64,000 bases of DNA from Kitasatospora phosalacinea (GTDB lineage: Bacteria; Actinomycetota; Actinomycetes; Streptomycetales; Streptomycetaceae). Position 1 is the stretch's first letter; each line of letters begins with the position of its first letter. The notes under the pieces were generated by a model, which did not search any database, was not told the DNA's origin, and worked only from the letters and a program-made list of their open reading frames with translations. Positions 9,520-18,679 of this stretch are shown here, in pieces. The translations under genes were made by a program, and so were the position numbers. The stretch spans positions 62,001-126,000 of the forward strand of contig NZ_JNWZ01000004.1 of NCBI RefSeq assembly GCF_000716545.1, written 5' to 3'.

Positions 9520-10919
9520 GAGCCCATTGTCCCTTCCGAGTGGGTGCTGCCGGTGCCGGGGGTGAGGTGTTCGGCGGCGCGCCGGGCGCCGGCGATGACG
9601 GCGGGGATGCCGACGCCGTCGTACGCGGCGCCGCAGACGGCGATCGCGCCGAGGGCGTCGAGGCGGGCGCGGATCCGGGCGACCCGGTCGAGGTGGCCGA
9701 CGGGGTACTGCGGGAGTCCGTTCCGCCAGCGGGTGACGGCGTGGTCGTACGGGGTGGCGCGCAGGCCGACGGCGGCGCGCAGGTCGGCGAGGGAGCGGGC
9801 GACGAGTTCGGCGTCGTCCAGGTCGAGCGCGGCGTCCTCGCGGTGGCGGCCGAGCGAGGTGCGCAGCAGGAAGGCGTCGGGGGCGGAACGCTCCAGCCAG
9901 CCCCACTTGTTGCTGGAGAAGGTGGACGCCTTGATGCCGCGCCGGTCGACCGGGGGGACGAGGAAGCCGCTGCCGGCGAGCGGGCTGTCCGCGAGGTCGG
10001 CGCGGCGGAAGGCGAGGGTGACCAGGGCCATGGACGCGTACTCGACCTGCCGGAGTTCGGCGGCGGCGCCGGGGGCGTCGGCGTCGAGCAGCGCGGCGGC
10101 CTGCGGGGCGGGGACGGCCAGCACGACGGCGTCGGCGGCGAGTTCGCGTCCGCCGGCGGTGATCCGCCAGCCGTCGGGGGTGCGGCGCAGGGCGTCGACG
10201 GGGTGGCCGGCGAGCAGTTCGGCGCCGTGCGCGCGGTCGTGGGCGGCGACGGCCTCGGGGAGGGTGCCGAGTCCGCCGTCCAGGCCCTGGAAGACCGGTC
10301 CGGTGGCGGTGGCGCGGCCGGCGAGGTCGCGGATGGCTGCGGTCAGCGAGCCGCCCCGCCCGGCGAGTTGGAGCAGCTGCGGGACGGCGGCGCGGATCGA
10401 GATCTCGTCGGCGTGCCCGGCGTACACGCCGCCGAGCAGCGGTTCGACCAGCCGGTCGACGACCTCGCGGCCGAGCCGGTCGGCGATGTAGCGGCCGATC
10501 GGGGCGTCCTCACCGAGTTCGGCGGGCTGCTCGTGGCGGGCCCGTTCCAGGCCCTCGGGGGTGAGCACGCCGGAGGCTTCCAGCGCGTCCAGGTCTCCCG
10601 GCACACCCATGAGTTGGCCGCCGGGCAGCGGGCGCAGGCCCTCCCTGGTCCAGATCGCGGCCTTGGCGGTGGTGGGCGGTTCGAGCCGTTCGCCGAGGCC
10701 GACCCGGCGGGCCAGTTCGACCGCTTCGGGGCGGCGGGCGAGCATCGACTCCGCGCCGAGGTCGACCCGGACGCCGCCGACCTCGCCGCCGCGCAGTTTC
10801 CCGCCGAAGCGCGTCGACGCCTCCAGCACGGTCACCCGCACCGCCGCGTCCCCGAGGAACGCGGCGGCGGCCAGGCCCGCGATCCCGCCACCGATCACCA
10901 CGACGTGAGGTTTCGCCAT
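9516..10919 (-). CDS. hemY: Protoporphyrinogen/coproporphyrinogen oxidase HemY (CgoX)
   Basis: 467 residues. FAD-dependent oxidase converting coproporphyrinogen III to coproporphyrin III in the actinobacterial heme route. The N-terminal dinucleotide fold [17 protein letters not shown] (6-22) is followed by [14 protein letters not shown], the classic amine-oxidase/PPOX signature. Later landmarks are [10 protein letters not shown] and, at the C-terminus, [24 protein letters not shown], the second FAD contact. It overlaps hemQ by 4 bases downstream. Upstream, a 183-base gap is shared with the divergent DUF4349 lipoprotein gene. hemE lies about 6 kb away on the same strand, so the heme genes are near each other but not one transcript. 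Confidence 0.94.
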   Translation of the reverse strand: MAKPHVVVIGGGIAGLAAAAFLGDAAVRVTVLEASTRFGGKLRGGEVGGVRVDLGAESMLARRPEAVELARRVGLGERLEPPTTAKAAIWTREGLRPLPGGQLMGVPGDLDALEASGVLTPEGLERARHEQPAELGEDAPIGRYIADRLGREVVDRLVEPLLGGVYAGHADEISIRAAVPQLLQLAGRGGSLTAAIRDLAGRATATGPVFQGLDGGLGTLPEAVAAHDRAHGAELLAGHPVDALRRTPDGWRITAGGRELAADAVVLAVPAPQAAALLDADAPGAAAELRQVEYASMALVTLAFRRADLADSPLAGSGFLVPPVDRRGIKASTFSSNKWGWLERSAPDAFLLRTSLGRHREDAALDLDDAELVARSLADLRAAVGLRATPYDHAVTRWRNGLPQYPVGHLDRVARIRARLDALGAIAVCGAAYDGVGIPAVIAGARRAAEHLTPGTGSTHSEGTMGS

Positions 10920-11102
10920 GTCGATCAGTCTCCCAGCCCTTATCCGGATCGCCCGGATCGCCCCCGCGCGCCCCGAGACCGGCGCGAGTCCGCGACGTGA
11001 CCGATCCGGTACCGCGGGTGCGGGTCCGCCCCGGGGGCCGCCGCGTCACAGTCGCGTGGGGGTGGGCGACCGGCCCGCCCCGGAACACGGGGAGGGTACG
11101 GA

Positions 11103-12107
11103 ATGGACCTGCGGGTACGCAGAGCGGGCGCGGCCGGGGCGGTGGCGGCGGTCCTGCTGCTGGCCGGGTGCAGCGCGAGCTCCGACGGCACGGCGTCGTC
11201 GGGCGCCCCGGCGGTGGCGGCCCAGGACGGCGGCCGGGCGGCGGGGGCGGCCGCGGGGGCGGCCGCTCCCGGCAAGGGCGGCACCGCCCCCGGAGCCGGC
11301 GGCAGCGCGGACGCCCCGGGCGCCGCCGGCTCCGGGGACGCCACGGGGACGGACGGCCGACCTGCGGCGGCCGACCGCCGGATCGCCTACCAGGCGCAGC
11401 TGACCGTGCAGGTCGGTTCCGTGGACGAGGCCCGCGCCAAGGCCGTCGACCTGGTCACCCGGGCGGGCGGGTACGTCGCCGGGGAGGAGCTGCGCGGCGG
11501 CAGGGACGACACCGCGCAGTCCACGCTGACCCTCAAGGTCCCGTCCGCGTCCTACCAGGGCACCCTGGACGGGCTCGGCGCGCTCGGCAAGCAGCTCGGC
11601 CTGACCAGCAAGGCGGACGACCTCACCCAGCAGATCGCCGACGTCGACAGCCGGCTCAAGTCGATGCAGGCCAGCGTGGACCGGGTGCGGGCGCTGATGG
11701 CCGACGCGAAGAGCCTGTCGGAGGTGGTGTCGCTGGAGAGCGAGCTGACCCGCCGCGAGTCCGACCTGGAGTCCCTGCAGCGCCAGCAGCAGGGGCTCTC
11801 CGCCCGCACCTCGCTGTCCACCGTGACGCTGGACCTGGTGACGCCCGCCCAGCGGCACGCCGCGCCCGAGAAGAGGGCGACCGGCTTCTGGGCCTCGGTC
11901 GCCCGCGCCCTGGCCGCCGGCTGGCACGCCCTGGTCGCCCTGCTCCGCGCCCTCCTGATGGGCCTGGCCGCCGTCGCCCCCTTCCTGCTGCTCCTCGCCC
12001 CGCTCGCCTGGCTGCTGCGCAGGCGCCTGCGCGCCCGCCCGAAGCCCTCCCCCGTCCCGCCCCGCCCGACGCACGTCCCGGACTCCGACGGCGGAACCGA
12101 CTCCTGA
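11103..12107 (+). CDS. DUF4349 domain lipoprotein
   Basis: 334 residues with a clear lipoprotein signal: basic MDLRVRRAG, hydrophobic run, lipobox LLLAGC with the modified Cys at 23. A Gly/Ala/Ser-rich linker (about 25-90) precedes a DUF4349 domain (about 95-265), recognised from RIAYQAQLTVQVGSVDEARAKAVDLVTRAGGYVAGEE and the coiled-coil DVDSRLKSMQASVDRVRALM...LESELTRRESDLESLQRQ. A single transmembrane helix follows (about 268-300), then a basic, Pro-rich cytoplasmic tail. Probably an extracytoplasmic envelope protein anchored at both ends; biochemical role unknown for the family. Start ATG after GGGGAGGGTACGGA. Confidence 0.88.
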   Translation: MDLRVRRAGAAGAVAAVLLLAGCSASSDGTASSGAPAVAAQDGGRAAGAAAGAAAPGKGGTAPGAGGSADAPGAAGSGDATGTDGRPAAADRRIAYQAQLTVQVGSVDEARAKAVDLVTRAGGYVAGEELRGGRDDTAQSTLTLKVPSASYQGTLDGLGALGKQLGLTSKADDLTQQIADVDSRLKSMQASVDRVRALMADAKSLSEVVSLESELTRRESDLESLQRQQQGLSARTSLSTVTLDLVTPAQRHAAPEKRATGFWASVARALAAGWHALVALLRALLMGLAAVAPFLLLLAPLAWLLRRRLRARPKPSPVPPRPTHVPDSDGGTDS

Positions 12108-12152
12108 AGGCCGTCCCGCCTGGCCGGGGCCGGGGCCGGGCGGGGGCGCCGG

Positions 12153-12434
12153 TCAGCCGGAGGCGACGTCCGGTCCCTCCCCGTCGGGACGGGCCGGGGG
12201 CCCGGCGGGGGCCTCCCGCTCCGCCTCCTCCCGGAGGCGGCGGCGCTCCCACGCCTCGGCGGCCGCCTGCTGCTGCCGGCGGATTTCGCCCCGGCGCAGT
12301 TGGCCCGCGACGAACAGCGCGAAGGTCGCCAGCGGCATGATCAGGCCGGCGAGCGACCAGTCGTGGCCGAGGACGCCCGTGGCGAACACCCACAGGACGC
12401 CGACCCATCCGAGCAACAGGAACAGACCGCTCAT
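12153..12434 (-). CDS. Small membrane protein, unknown
   Basis: 93 residues beginning MSGLFLLLGWVGVLW. Two hydrophobic segments (about 2-20 and 27-47) are followed by a charged helix RRGEIRRQQQAAAEAWERRRLREEAE and a Pro/Gly-rich acidic end; topology is probably both termini in or both out. I chose this ATG rather than an in-frame ATG 15 bases upstream because it follows GGGGGGTGTC and because a good promoter at 12452-12480 would start transcription around 12445, leaving the upstream ATG at or before the transcript end. Convergent with the DUF4349 gene. No family recognised. Confidence 0.65.
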   Translation of the reverse strand: MSGLFLLLGWVGVLWVFATGVLGHDWSLAGLIMPLATFALFVAGQLRRGEIRRQQQAAAEAWERRRLREEAEREAPAGPPARPDGEGPDVASG

Positions 12435-12451
12435 GACACCCCCCGTCATCC

Positions 12452-12480
12452 AACGTAGCCAGTCGGCGGCGTCCCGTAAA
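12452..12480 (-). promoter_or_regulatory. Sigma-70-type promoter for the small membrane protein
   Basis: On the minus strand, TTTACG, a 17-base spacer and TACGTT, followed about 7 bases later by the expected start site and then the ribosome site of the gene starting at 12434. Confidence 0.6.
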
Positions 12481-12812
12481 CGGCCTGGACGCAGAACGGC
12501 TGCCCCGGGTCAACGGCCTTCCGGTGCACGGCCCTTGGCGGCGCGCGGGTCGGGCGGGCCTCCGGGGCGGTCGCCACTGCCGGTGGTGCCGCCCGGACTC
12601 GGGGATCGCGCCCACCCGGGCGTGGCCGCCGCGTTCCGCCCGGTGGCGGGCCGCTCCCCCGCCCGGGAGAGCTCGCGGCTCAGCACCTCGCCGTGGTGCC
12701 CGGTGCCGAGCCCGGGGGACTCCGGGCGGCCCGCGACGGCCTTCCCGCCGCTCGCGGCTCCCCGCCCCGCCCTCCCGCCCGCCGGGCGGGAGAGCGGGCT
12801 GCCCGGCTCCCG
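12481..12812. other. Intergenic stretch, no gene seen
   Basis: 332 bases between the small membrane protein promoter and the end of the permease gene. Open frames exist on both strands, but their translations are Arg/Pro/Gly-rich with no start-site support. I see no convincing hairpin or repeat. Confidence 0.5.
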
Positions 12813-14687
12813 CTAACGGGCTTCCACCGCACGGCCCCTGGTCGCCCGCAGGGCCGCCAGCACCGCGCAGGGGACGGTGATCAGCGCGCAGAGCAGGGCG
12901 GTGGCGGCGAGGGCGGCCCAGGGCAGGGTGAGCGGGACGGGGGCGCCCTGCCGGTGGAGGGCGGCGTCCATGGTGGCGAGGGTGGTGAGGGTGGCGGCGG
13001 TGCCGAGCAGGGCGCCGACCGCCGTGACGAGGAGCGTCTCGGCGGCGACCAGCCGCAGGACGTGGCCGCGGGTGGTGCCTGCCAGGCGGAGCCGGGCGAG
13101 TTCGCGGCGGCGGTCGGTGGTGGTGGTGAGCGCGGTGTGGGCGAGGGCGATGGCGGTGTAGAGCAGGGCGAGGCCCAGGACGGCGGCGATCCGGCGGATC
13201 CGCCGGGGGTCGTCGGCGGAGTAGTGGGCGTCGAGCCAGGCCGCGCGGGTCTCGGCGCGGGCGCCGTGGCTGCGGGCGAGCGCGGTGACCGCCTCCCCGG
13301 CGGCGCCGCGGACGTCGATCCGGTCGGTCCGGGCGCCGGGCGCGTTGCGCGGGGTGACGTAGACGGGGTTGATGCCCGTCCCGTCGCGCAGCACGGCGGC
13401 GACCCGCAGCTCGCGCCGGGCGCCGTCCGCGAGCACGACCCGCACCCGGTCGCCGACCTGCGGGTTCCCCCACTCCTCGGCGAGCACCACGCTGTCGTCG
13501 TCGAGCGTCGCGGGGTCGCCGGCGGCGACGGGCAGCCGGGTGGTGGCGGCCAGCGCGGCCGGGTCGGCGACGGCCCGGCCCTCGGCGCGGACGACCGTCC
13601 CGTCGCCCTCGACGACCGCGAGCGGCGTCGCGGCGCTCGGCGAGACGACGGCCCCGGGCAGCGACCGCAGCGCGGCGGTCAGCGGGTCGGCGCCGTCGGC
13701 GCTCCCCCGGCCGGGGGTGAGGACGAGGTCGGCGGCGACCGTGCTCCGGGCTTCGGCGGCGCGGGCTTCGGCGACGGTGGCGGGGGCGCCGACCAGGGTG
13801 CCGGCGAGGGCGACGGCGAGCAGGACGGGGGCGGTGGTGGCGCCGGTGCGGCGCAGGCCGCCGAGCGCGGCGGCCCGGACCAGCCGGGGCGGGCGGTGGG
13901 CGGGGGCGGTGAGCAGCCGCAGCAGCGGGCGGGCCAGCACGGGGGAGAGCAGGGCGGTGGCGGCGACCAGCAGCATCGGCTGGAGCGTGTAGGTCTTGCG
14001 GTGCAGCAGTTCGGCCGGGTCGCCGGCGAGCGCGACGGCCACCACGGCGGCGTACCCGCCGAGCAGGGCGAGGCCGCACAGTCGGCGGCCGGTGGTCATC
14101 ACCTCCAGGTCGACGTCGGCTTCGCGGAGCGCTTCGAGCGGGCGGACCCGGCCGGCCCGCCGGGCGGCGAGGGCGGTGCCCGCGAGGGCGATCAGCGGGC
14201 CGGTGCAGAACGCGGTGACCAGCGGCCACCCGGGGGTGTCGATCCGGAAGCCGACGGGGGCGAGCCCGGCGGCGCTCAGCGCGTGCGCGAGCAGCGGGGC
14301 GGCGGCCCGGCCTAGCGCGCAGCCGGTGGCGGCGGCGAGCAGGCCGAGCAGCAGGGCCTCCAGCAGGACGGCGCGGGAGAGCTGCCCCCGGGTGGTGCCG
14401 GCGAGGCGGAGCAGGCCGAACTCGCGGCGGCGCCGGGCGACCGCGTAGGAGAAGGTGGACGCGACCACGAACCCGGCGGTGAACAGGCTGACCCCGCAGG
14501 TGGTGCCGAGTTGGGCGATCAGCGCGGTGCGGTCCTCGCCGGGCGGCAGTCCGGTGCTCGCGGCGAGGCCGAGCAGGGTGGAGGCGATCAGCGCGACGCC
14601 GAGGGCGAGTGCGGTGAACGCCCCGAGCAGGGCGGTCCGTCCGGCGTACAGGGAGCGTACGGCGATCCTGGTCAGTGCGGTCGTCAT
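12813..14687 (-). CDS. FtsX/MacB-type ABC transporter permease
   Basis: 624 residues. An N-terminal membrane segment (about 18-43), a cluster of helices in the first half (AVARRRREFGLLRLAGTTRGQLSRAVLLEALLLGLLAAATGCALG), a long extracytoplasmic region (about 300-470) and a C-terminal FtsX block with TTTDRRRELARLRLAGTTRGHVLRLVAAETLL. The two REF/REL-xLRLAGTTRGQ/H motifs are the duplicated coupling helices of this family, in a tandem FtsX arrangement. Such permeases normally sit next to their ATPase; none is present within this window. The two-component system that diverges from it (14821 onward) commonly controls such exporters of cell-envelope-active compounds. Substrate unknown. Confidence 0.85.
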   Translation of the reverse strand: MTTALTRIAVRSLYAGRTALLGAFTALALGVALIASTLLGLAASTGLPPGEDRTALIAQLGTTCGVSLFTAGFVVASTFSYAVARRRREFGLLRLAGTTRGQLSRAVLLEALLLGLLAAATGCALGRAAAPLLAHALSAAGLAPVGFRIDTPGWPLVTAFCTGPLIALAGTALAARRAGRVRPLEALREADVDLEVMTTGRRLCGLALLGGYAAVVAVALAGDPAELLHRKTYTLQPMLLVAATALLSPVLARPLLRLLTAPAHRPPRLVRAAALGGLRRTGATTAPVLLAVALAGTLVGAPATVAEARAAEARSTVAADLVLTPGRGSADGADPLTAALRSLPGAVVSPSAATPLAVVEGDGTVVRAEGRAVADPAALAATTRLPVAAGDPATLDDDSVVLAEEWGNPQVGDRVRVVLADGARRELRVAAVLRDGTGINPVYVTPRNAPGARTDRIDVRGAAGEAVTALARSHGARAETRAAWLDAHYSADDPRRIRRIAAVLGLALLYTAIALAHTALTTTTDRRRELARLRLAGTTRGHVLRLVAAETLLVTAVGALLGTAATLTTLATMDAALHRQGAPVPLTLPWAALAATALLCALITVPCAVLAALRATRGRAVEAR

Positions 14688-14820
14688 GGTGCCCGAGCCA
14701 ACCGGTCGGCGGCCGTCCGCGCAGTGGGGGACGGTCCACCGTGAAGAGTGGAGACAGCTCTACCGACACGGGCCGGGGATGCTCCTAGGGTGGGGACCGT
14801 CTCGTGGAAGGGGGTGCCCG

Positions 14821-16131
14821 ATGTCGGACTGCTGGCAGGCACTGCGTCGGCCGGGGTTCCTGCGGTCGGCCTGGCCGTGGCGCTCGGCGGCGTACCTGCT
14901 GGTCTGCGGGCTGGCGGGGGCGGTGCTGTGCGTGGTGCTGCTGCTGTGGGCGGCGGTCGGCGGGGCGCTGTCGGTGCTGCTGGTGGGGGTGCCGCTGCTG
15001 GCCGCGCTGCCGCTGGCGGGGCCGGTGTTCGGGGCGTGGGAGCGGCGGCTGCTGCGGCTGATGGGCGGGGCGCCGGTGGCCGATCCGCACCGGGTGCCGG
15101 AGGGCCCGGGCCTCCAGGCGTGGCTGCGCGCCCGGTACGGCGAGGCGGCGACGTGGCGGGAGGCCGGCGGGGCGGCGCTGTCGGCGTTCCTGCTCTGGCC
15201 GCTGGAGCTGGCGGTGGTGGCGGGGTCGCTGCTGTTGCCGGCCTGGCTGGTGGCGACACCGCTCCGACTGGCCCTGGACGGCGAGCAGGTGAACGTGCTG
15301 AAGGTCTGGCAGCTGCACGACCCGGGCCCGGCCTGGGCGGTGACGGCGGCGGGCGCGGTGCTGCTGGCCCTGGCGGGCTATCCGCTGGCGGTGGCGGCGG
15401 GCGCCCGGGCGGCGCTGGCCCGGCTGCTGACGGGCGGTCAGGAGCGGGTCGGCGAGCTGGTCCGCTCCCGGGCCCGGCTGGTGGACGCCTTCGAGGCCGA
15501 ACGCCGCCGGATCGAACGGGACTTGCACGACGGCGCGCAGCAGCGGCTGGTCGCCCTGTCGATGTCGCTCGGCCTGGCCCGGCTGGACGCACCGCCGGGC
15601 GGCCCGCTGTCCCGCCGCCTGGCGGCGGCCCACGCCGAGGCGGACGCGGCCCTGGCCGAGCTGCGCGAGCTGGTGCACGGCATCCACCCCCGCGTCCTCG
15701 CCGACCGCGGCCTGCCGGACGCCTGCGCGGACTTGGCGGACCGCTCGGTGCTGCCCGTCGCGGTGGACGTCTCGCTGCCGGGCCGGCTGCCCGCCGCCGT
15801 CGAGTCGGCGGGCTACTTCGCGGTCGCCGAGGCACTGGCGAACGCGGCCAAGCACGGCGGCGCGTCGGCGGCCCGGGTGCACGGCCGCTGGTCCGGCGGC
15901 CGCCTGCTGATCGAAGTCTCCGACGACGGCGCGGGCGGCGCGGACCCGGCCGGCGGCACCGGGTTGACGGGGCTGGCCGACCGGGTCGCGGTGGTGGACG
16001 GCAGACTGTCGGTCAGCAGCCCGCCGAACGGCCCGACCCTGCTGCGTGTGGAGATACCGTGCACCCCGACGACCGACCCCCGCTCCGGCTCGTCCTCGCC
16101 GAGGACTCCGTCCTCCTCCGCGAGGGTCTGA
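14821..16131 (+). CDS. NarL/DesK-type sensor histidine kinase
   Basis: 436 residues from ATG after GGAAGGGGGT; the longer open frame upstream overlaps the divergent promoter and permease start. The N-terminal half holds four hydrophobic segments in two pairs (about 24-65 and 118-150, then 178-205), a putative membrane sensor (DUF4173/SdpI-like, not firmly assigned). HisKA_3 motif ERRRIERDLHDGAQQRLVALS places the phospho-His at 236. The ATPase part has EALANAAKHGGAS (N box) and DDGAGGADPAGGTGLTGLADRV (G box). The 3' end overlaps the response-regulator gene by 73 bases. Divergent from the permease, which it may regulate. Confidence 0.9.
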   Translation: MSDCWQALRRPGFLRSAWPWRSAAYLLVCGLAGAVLCVVLLLWAAVGGALSVLLVGVPLLAALPLAGPVFGAWERRLLRLMGGAPVADPHRVPEGPGLQAWLRARYGEAATWREAGGAALSAFLLWPLELAVVAGSLLLPAWLVATPLRLALDGEQVNVLKVWQLHDPGPAWAVTAAGAVLLALAGYPLAVAAGARAALARLLTGGQERVGELVRSRARLVDAFEAERRRIERDLHDGAQQRLVALSMSLGLARLDAPPGGPLSRRLAAAHAEADAALAELRELVHGIHPRVLADRGLPDACADLADRSVLPVAVDVSLPGRLPAAVESAGYFAVAEALANAAKHGGASAARVHGRWSGGRLLIEVSDDGAGGADPAGGTGLTGLADRVAVVDGRLSVSSPPNGPTLLRVEIPCTPTTDPRSGSSSPRTPSSSARV

Positions 16132-16730
16132 TCGGCCTGCTGGAGCGCTTCGGCCACACCGTCGCGGCGGCGGTCGGCGACGCGGACGCCCTGCTCGCCG
16201 CCGTCGCCGAGCACCGCCCCGACCTGGTCCTGACCGACGTCCGGATGCCCCCCGGCCTCAGCGACGAGGGCCTGCGCGCGGCCCTGCGCCTGCGCGCCGA
16301 GCAGCCGTCCCTGCCGGTCCTGGTCCTCAGCCAGTACGTCCAGCGCTCGTACGCGGCCGACCTGCTGGCCAGCGGCGACGGCTCGGGCGTCGGCTACCTG
16401 CTCAAGGATCGGGTCGGCCACGTCGAGGAGTTCCTGGCCGCGGTGGACGCCGTCGCCGCGGGCGGCACGGTGGTCGACCCCGAGGTGGTCCGCCGCCTGC
16501 TCGCCCGCCGCCGCGACCCGCTGGAACGGCTCACCCCCCGCGAGCGCGAGGTCCTCGAACTGATGGCCCGGGGCTGCTCGAACGCGGAGATCTGCCGCCG
16601 CCTGACGGTCTCGGAGGCCGCGACCGCCAAGCACATCGGCAACATCCTGCTCAAACTCGACCTGCCCCCCGCCGAGGACACCCACCGCCGCGTCCTGGCC
16701 GTCCTCGCCTACCTCGGCGAGGAGGGGTAG
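16059..16730 (+). CDS. NarL/LuxR-family response regulator
   Basis: 223 residues. GTG start within the kinase 3' end, preceded by TGGAGA; an earlier start would cut deeper into the kinase. Receiver domain: acidic pair in LAEDS (15-16), phospho-Asp D60 in LVLTDVRMPPG, a Ser/Gln in VLSQY, Lys in YLLKDRV. C-terminal LuxR HTH: LTPREREVLELMARGCSNAEICRRLTVSEAATAKHIGNILLKLDL. The partner of the kinase encoded just upstream, with a 73-base overlap that enforces co-expression. Likely target is the divergent FtsX-type permease, by position only. Confidence 0.92.
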   Translation: MHPDDRPPLRLVLAEDSVLLREGLIGLLERFGHTVAAAVGDADALLAAVAEHRPDLVLTDVRMPPGLSDEGLRAALRLRAEQPSLPVLVLSQYVQRSYAADLLASGDGSGVGYLLKDRVGHVEEFLAAVDAVAAGGTVVDPEVVRRLLARRRDPLERLTPREREVLELMARGCSNAEICRRLTVSEAATAKHIGNILLKLDLPPAEDTHRRVLAVLAYLGEEG

Positions 16731-16739
16731 CCGACCGGG

Positions 16740-16763
16740 GAGGCGGGGACGGTCCCCCGCCTC
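16740..16763. terminator. Bidirectional hairpin between response regulator and hemE
   Basis: GAGGCGGGG and CCCCGCCTC form a 9-bp perfect stem with a 6-base loop, reaching the last bases of hemE. Placed between convergent genes. Confidence 0.65.
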
Positions 16764-17841
16764 AGCGGGCGCTCGCCTCGTGGACGAAGGCGACGAGCCG
16801 GGTGAGGGCGTCCGGGTCCATGGTGGGCATGACGCCGTGGCCGAGGTTGAAGATGTGGTGGCTGCCGCCCAGGGCCTGCGCGGCGTGCAGGACTTCGCGG
16901 GCCTTGGTCTCGACGACGTGCGTGGGGGCGTAGAGAACGGCGGGGTCGAGGTTGCCCTGCAGGCCCTTGCCGGGGCCGACCCGGTTCGCGGCCTCGTCGA
17001 GCGGGACGCGCCAGTCGACGCCGACGATGTCCGCGCCGGCCTGGCCCATCAGGCCGAGGAGTTCGCCGGTGTTGACGCCGAAGTGGATCCGCGGGACGCC
17101 GTAGGGCTCGACCGCGTCGAAGACCTTCGCGCTGGCGGGCATCACCGAGCGGCGGTACTCGTCGGGGGCGAGCGCGCCCGCCCAGGAGTCGAAGAGCTGG
17201 ACCGCGGCGGCGCCCGCCTCGATCTGGATCTTCAGGAAGGCGGAGGTGATCTGCGCGAGCCGGTCGACGAGCTCGGCCCACAGCTCGGGCTCGCCGTACA
17301 TCATCGCCTTGGTGTTCTCGTACGACTTCGAGGGCCCGCCCTCGATCAGGTAGCTGGCCAGCGTGAAGGGGGCGCCGGCGAAGCCGATCAGGGGGGTGGC
17401 GCCGAGCTCGGCGACCAGCAGGCCGACCGCCTCGGTGATGTAGGGCATGTCGTCGGGTTCGAGCGGGCGCAGCCGCTGGAGGTCGGCCCTGGTGCGGATC
17501 GGGTCGGCGATGACCGGGCCGACGCCGCCCTTGATCTCGACGTCGATGCCGACCGCCTTGAGCGGGACGACGATGTCGGAGAAGAAGATGGCCGCGTCCA
17601 CCTTGTGCCGGCGCACCGGCTGCAGGGTGATCTCCTTGACCAGGTCGGGCCGCATGCAGGCGTCGAGCATCGGGACGCCCTCGCGCACCTTCAGGTACTC
17701 GGGCAGCGAGCGGCCGGCCTGCCGCATGAACCAGACGGGGGTGTGCGGCACCGGCTCGTTGCGGGCGGCGCGCAGGAAGACGGAGTCGTACGCGGCGCCG
17801 CGGGGCCGCTGACCGGACTGGGCTGCGGGGGTCTCACTCAC
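16762..17841 (-). CDS. hemE: Uroporphyrinogen decarboxylase HemE
   Basis: 359 residues, normal length. Converts uroporphyrinogen III to coproporphyrinogen III in the cytoplasm, feeding HemY and HemQ. Signatures: PVWFMRQAGRSLPEYLKVRE (UROD signature 1, with the substrate-binding Arg pair), DAAIFFSDIVVPLKAVG, GFAGAPFTLASYLIEGGPSKSY (signature 2), DSWAGALAPDEYRR, and HFGVNTGELL with the late IFNLGHGVMP. Divergent from the DUF3000 gene, an arrangement I recall from Streptomyces chromosomes. Start ATG/GTG choice: the coding start MSETPAAQSG follows a 184-base intergenic region. Confidence 0.96.
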   Translation of the reverse strand: MSETPAAQSGQRPRGAAYDSVFLRAARNEPVPHTPVWFMRQAGRSLPEYLKVREGVPMLDACMRPDLVKEITLQPVRRHKVDAAIFFSDIVVPLKAVGIDVEIKGGVGPVIADPIRTRADLQRLRPLEPDDMPYITEAVGLLVAELGATPLIGFAGAPFTLASYLIEGGPSKSYENTKAMMYGEPELWAELVDRLAQITSAFLKIQIEAGAAAVQLFDSWAGALAPDEYRRSVMPASAKVFDAVEPYGVPRIHFGVNTGELLGLMGQAGADIVGVDWRVPLDEAANRVGPGKGLQGNLDPAVLYAPTHVVETKAREVLHAAQALGGSHHIFNLGHGVMPTMDPDALTRLVAFVHEASAR

Positions 17842-18012
17842 GGGTCACATCCTCGCACGGGGCGGTGCGCTCCCGGCCGAGCGGCTGCCGCGGGCAGGCA
17901 AAACGGACACCTCGGACGACGGCCGGCCGGGCCGCGCCCACGGCCTGCTCCATTTCCGGGTTTTCGGCACGCCGGAGGTACGAAAGTGCTCGGCTTGCGG
18001 GTCCGCGCCGCC

Positions 18013-18018
18013 TAGGCT
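18013..18018 (+). promoter_or_regulatory. -10 element for a leaderless DUF3000 transcript
   Basis: TAGGCT ends 7 bases before the ATG at 18026 and no ribosome site lies between, which places the transcript start on or next to the ATG. No good -35 is visible. Confidence 0.5.
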
Positions 18019-18025
18019 TCCGGTC

Positions 18026-18679
18026 ATGGCAGCGGTCGGCGGGCAATCCGCACAGGGTGGAGGAACGGGCAGGGAGTCGGCGCCGATCGAGTTCCGCGAC
18101 GCGGTCGAGGCGCTGACCGGGGCGCGGCTGCGTCCCGAGGTACGGCTGTCCCCGCAGCCCGCCCCCCGCCGGCTGGCCCCGTACGCCTTCGCGCTCTCCG
18201 CCTCGGTCGAGGTGGACGGCGAGGAGTTGGCGGACGGCACCCTGGTGCTGCTGCACGACCCGTCGGCGCCGGAGGCGTGGAACGGGGACTTCCGGGTGGT
18301 CACCATGACCAGGGCCGAGCTGGAACCGGAGATGGCGGGCGACCCGCTGCTGTCCGAGGTCGGCTGGAGCTGGCTGATGGACGCGCTGCAGACGCACGCC
18401 GCCGGGCACGCCGAGCCGTCCGGCACGGTGACCAGGTGCCACTCGCAGTACTTCGGGGCGCTGGCCGAGCGCGGCGCGTCCACCGAGATCGAACTGCGGG
18501 CGTCCTGGACGCCGGCCGACCGCCGCTTCGAGCGCCACCTGGCCGCCTGGGCCGACCTGCTGTGCGTGTGCGCGGGGCTGCCGCCGTCCGCGCCGACGCC
18601 GCTGCCGGCCGACGGGCCGGGCGCGCTGGGCGGGGTGGTGCCGATGCCGGCCCGCCGCCGGCCGCGCAACTCGCACTGA
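18026..18679 (+). CDS. DUF3000 domain protein
   Basis: 217 residues, soluble, no signal peptide. Matches the actinobacterial DUF3000 family: IEFRDAVEALTGARLRPEVRL near the N-terminus and the conserved LLHDPSAPEAWNGDFRVVTMTRAELEPEMAGDPLLSEVGWSWLMDAL (about 74-120), then HCQ-like THAAGHAEPSGTVTRCHSQYFG. The role of the family is not established. Its constant position beside hemE (and before the LuxR regulator and RNase D) suggests a conserved housekeeping neighbourhood. Probably a leaderless transcript. Confidence 0.88.
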   Translation: MAAVGGQSAQGGGTGRESAPIEFRDAVEALTGARLRPEVRLSPQPAPRRLAPYAFALSASVEVDGEELADGTLVLLHDPSAPEAWNGDFRVVTMTRAELEPEMAGDPLLSEVGWSWLMDALQTHAAGHAEPSGTVTRCHSQYFGALAERGASTEIELRASWTPADRRFERHLAAWADLLCVCAGLPPSAPTPLPADGPGALGGVVPMPARRRPRNSH

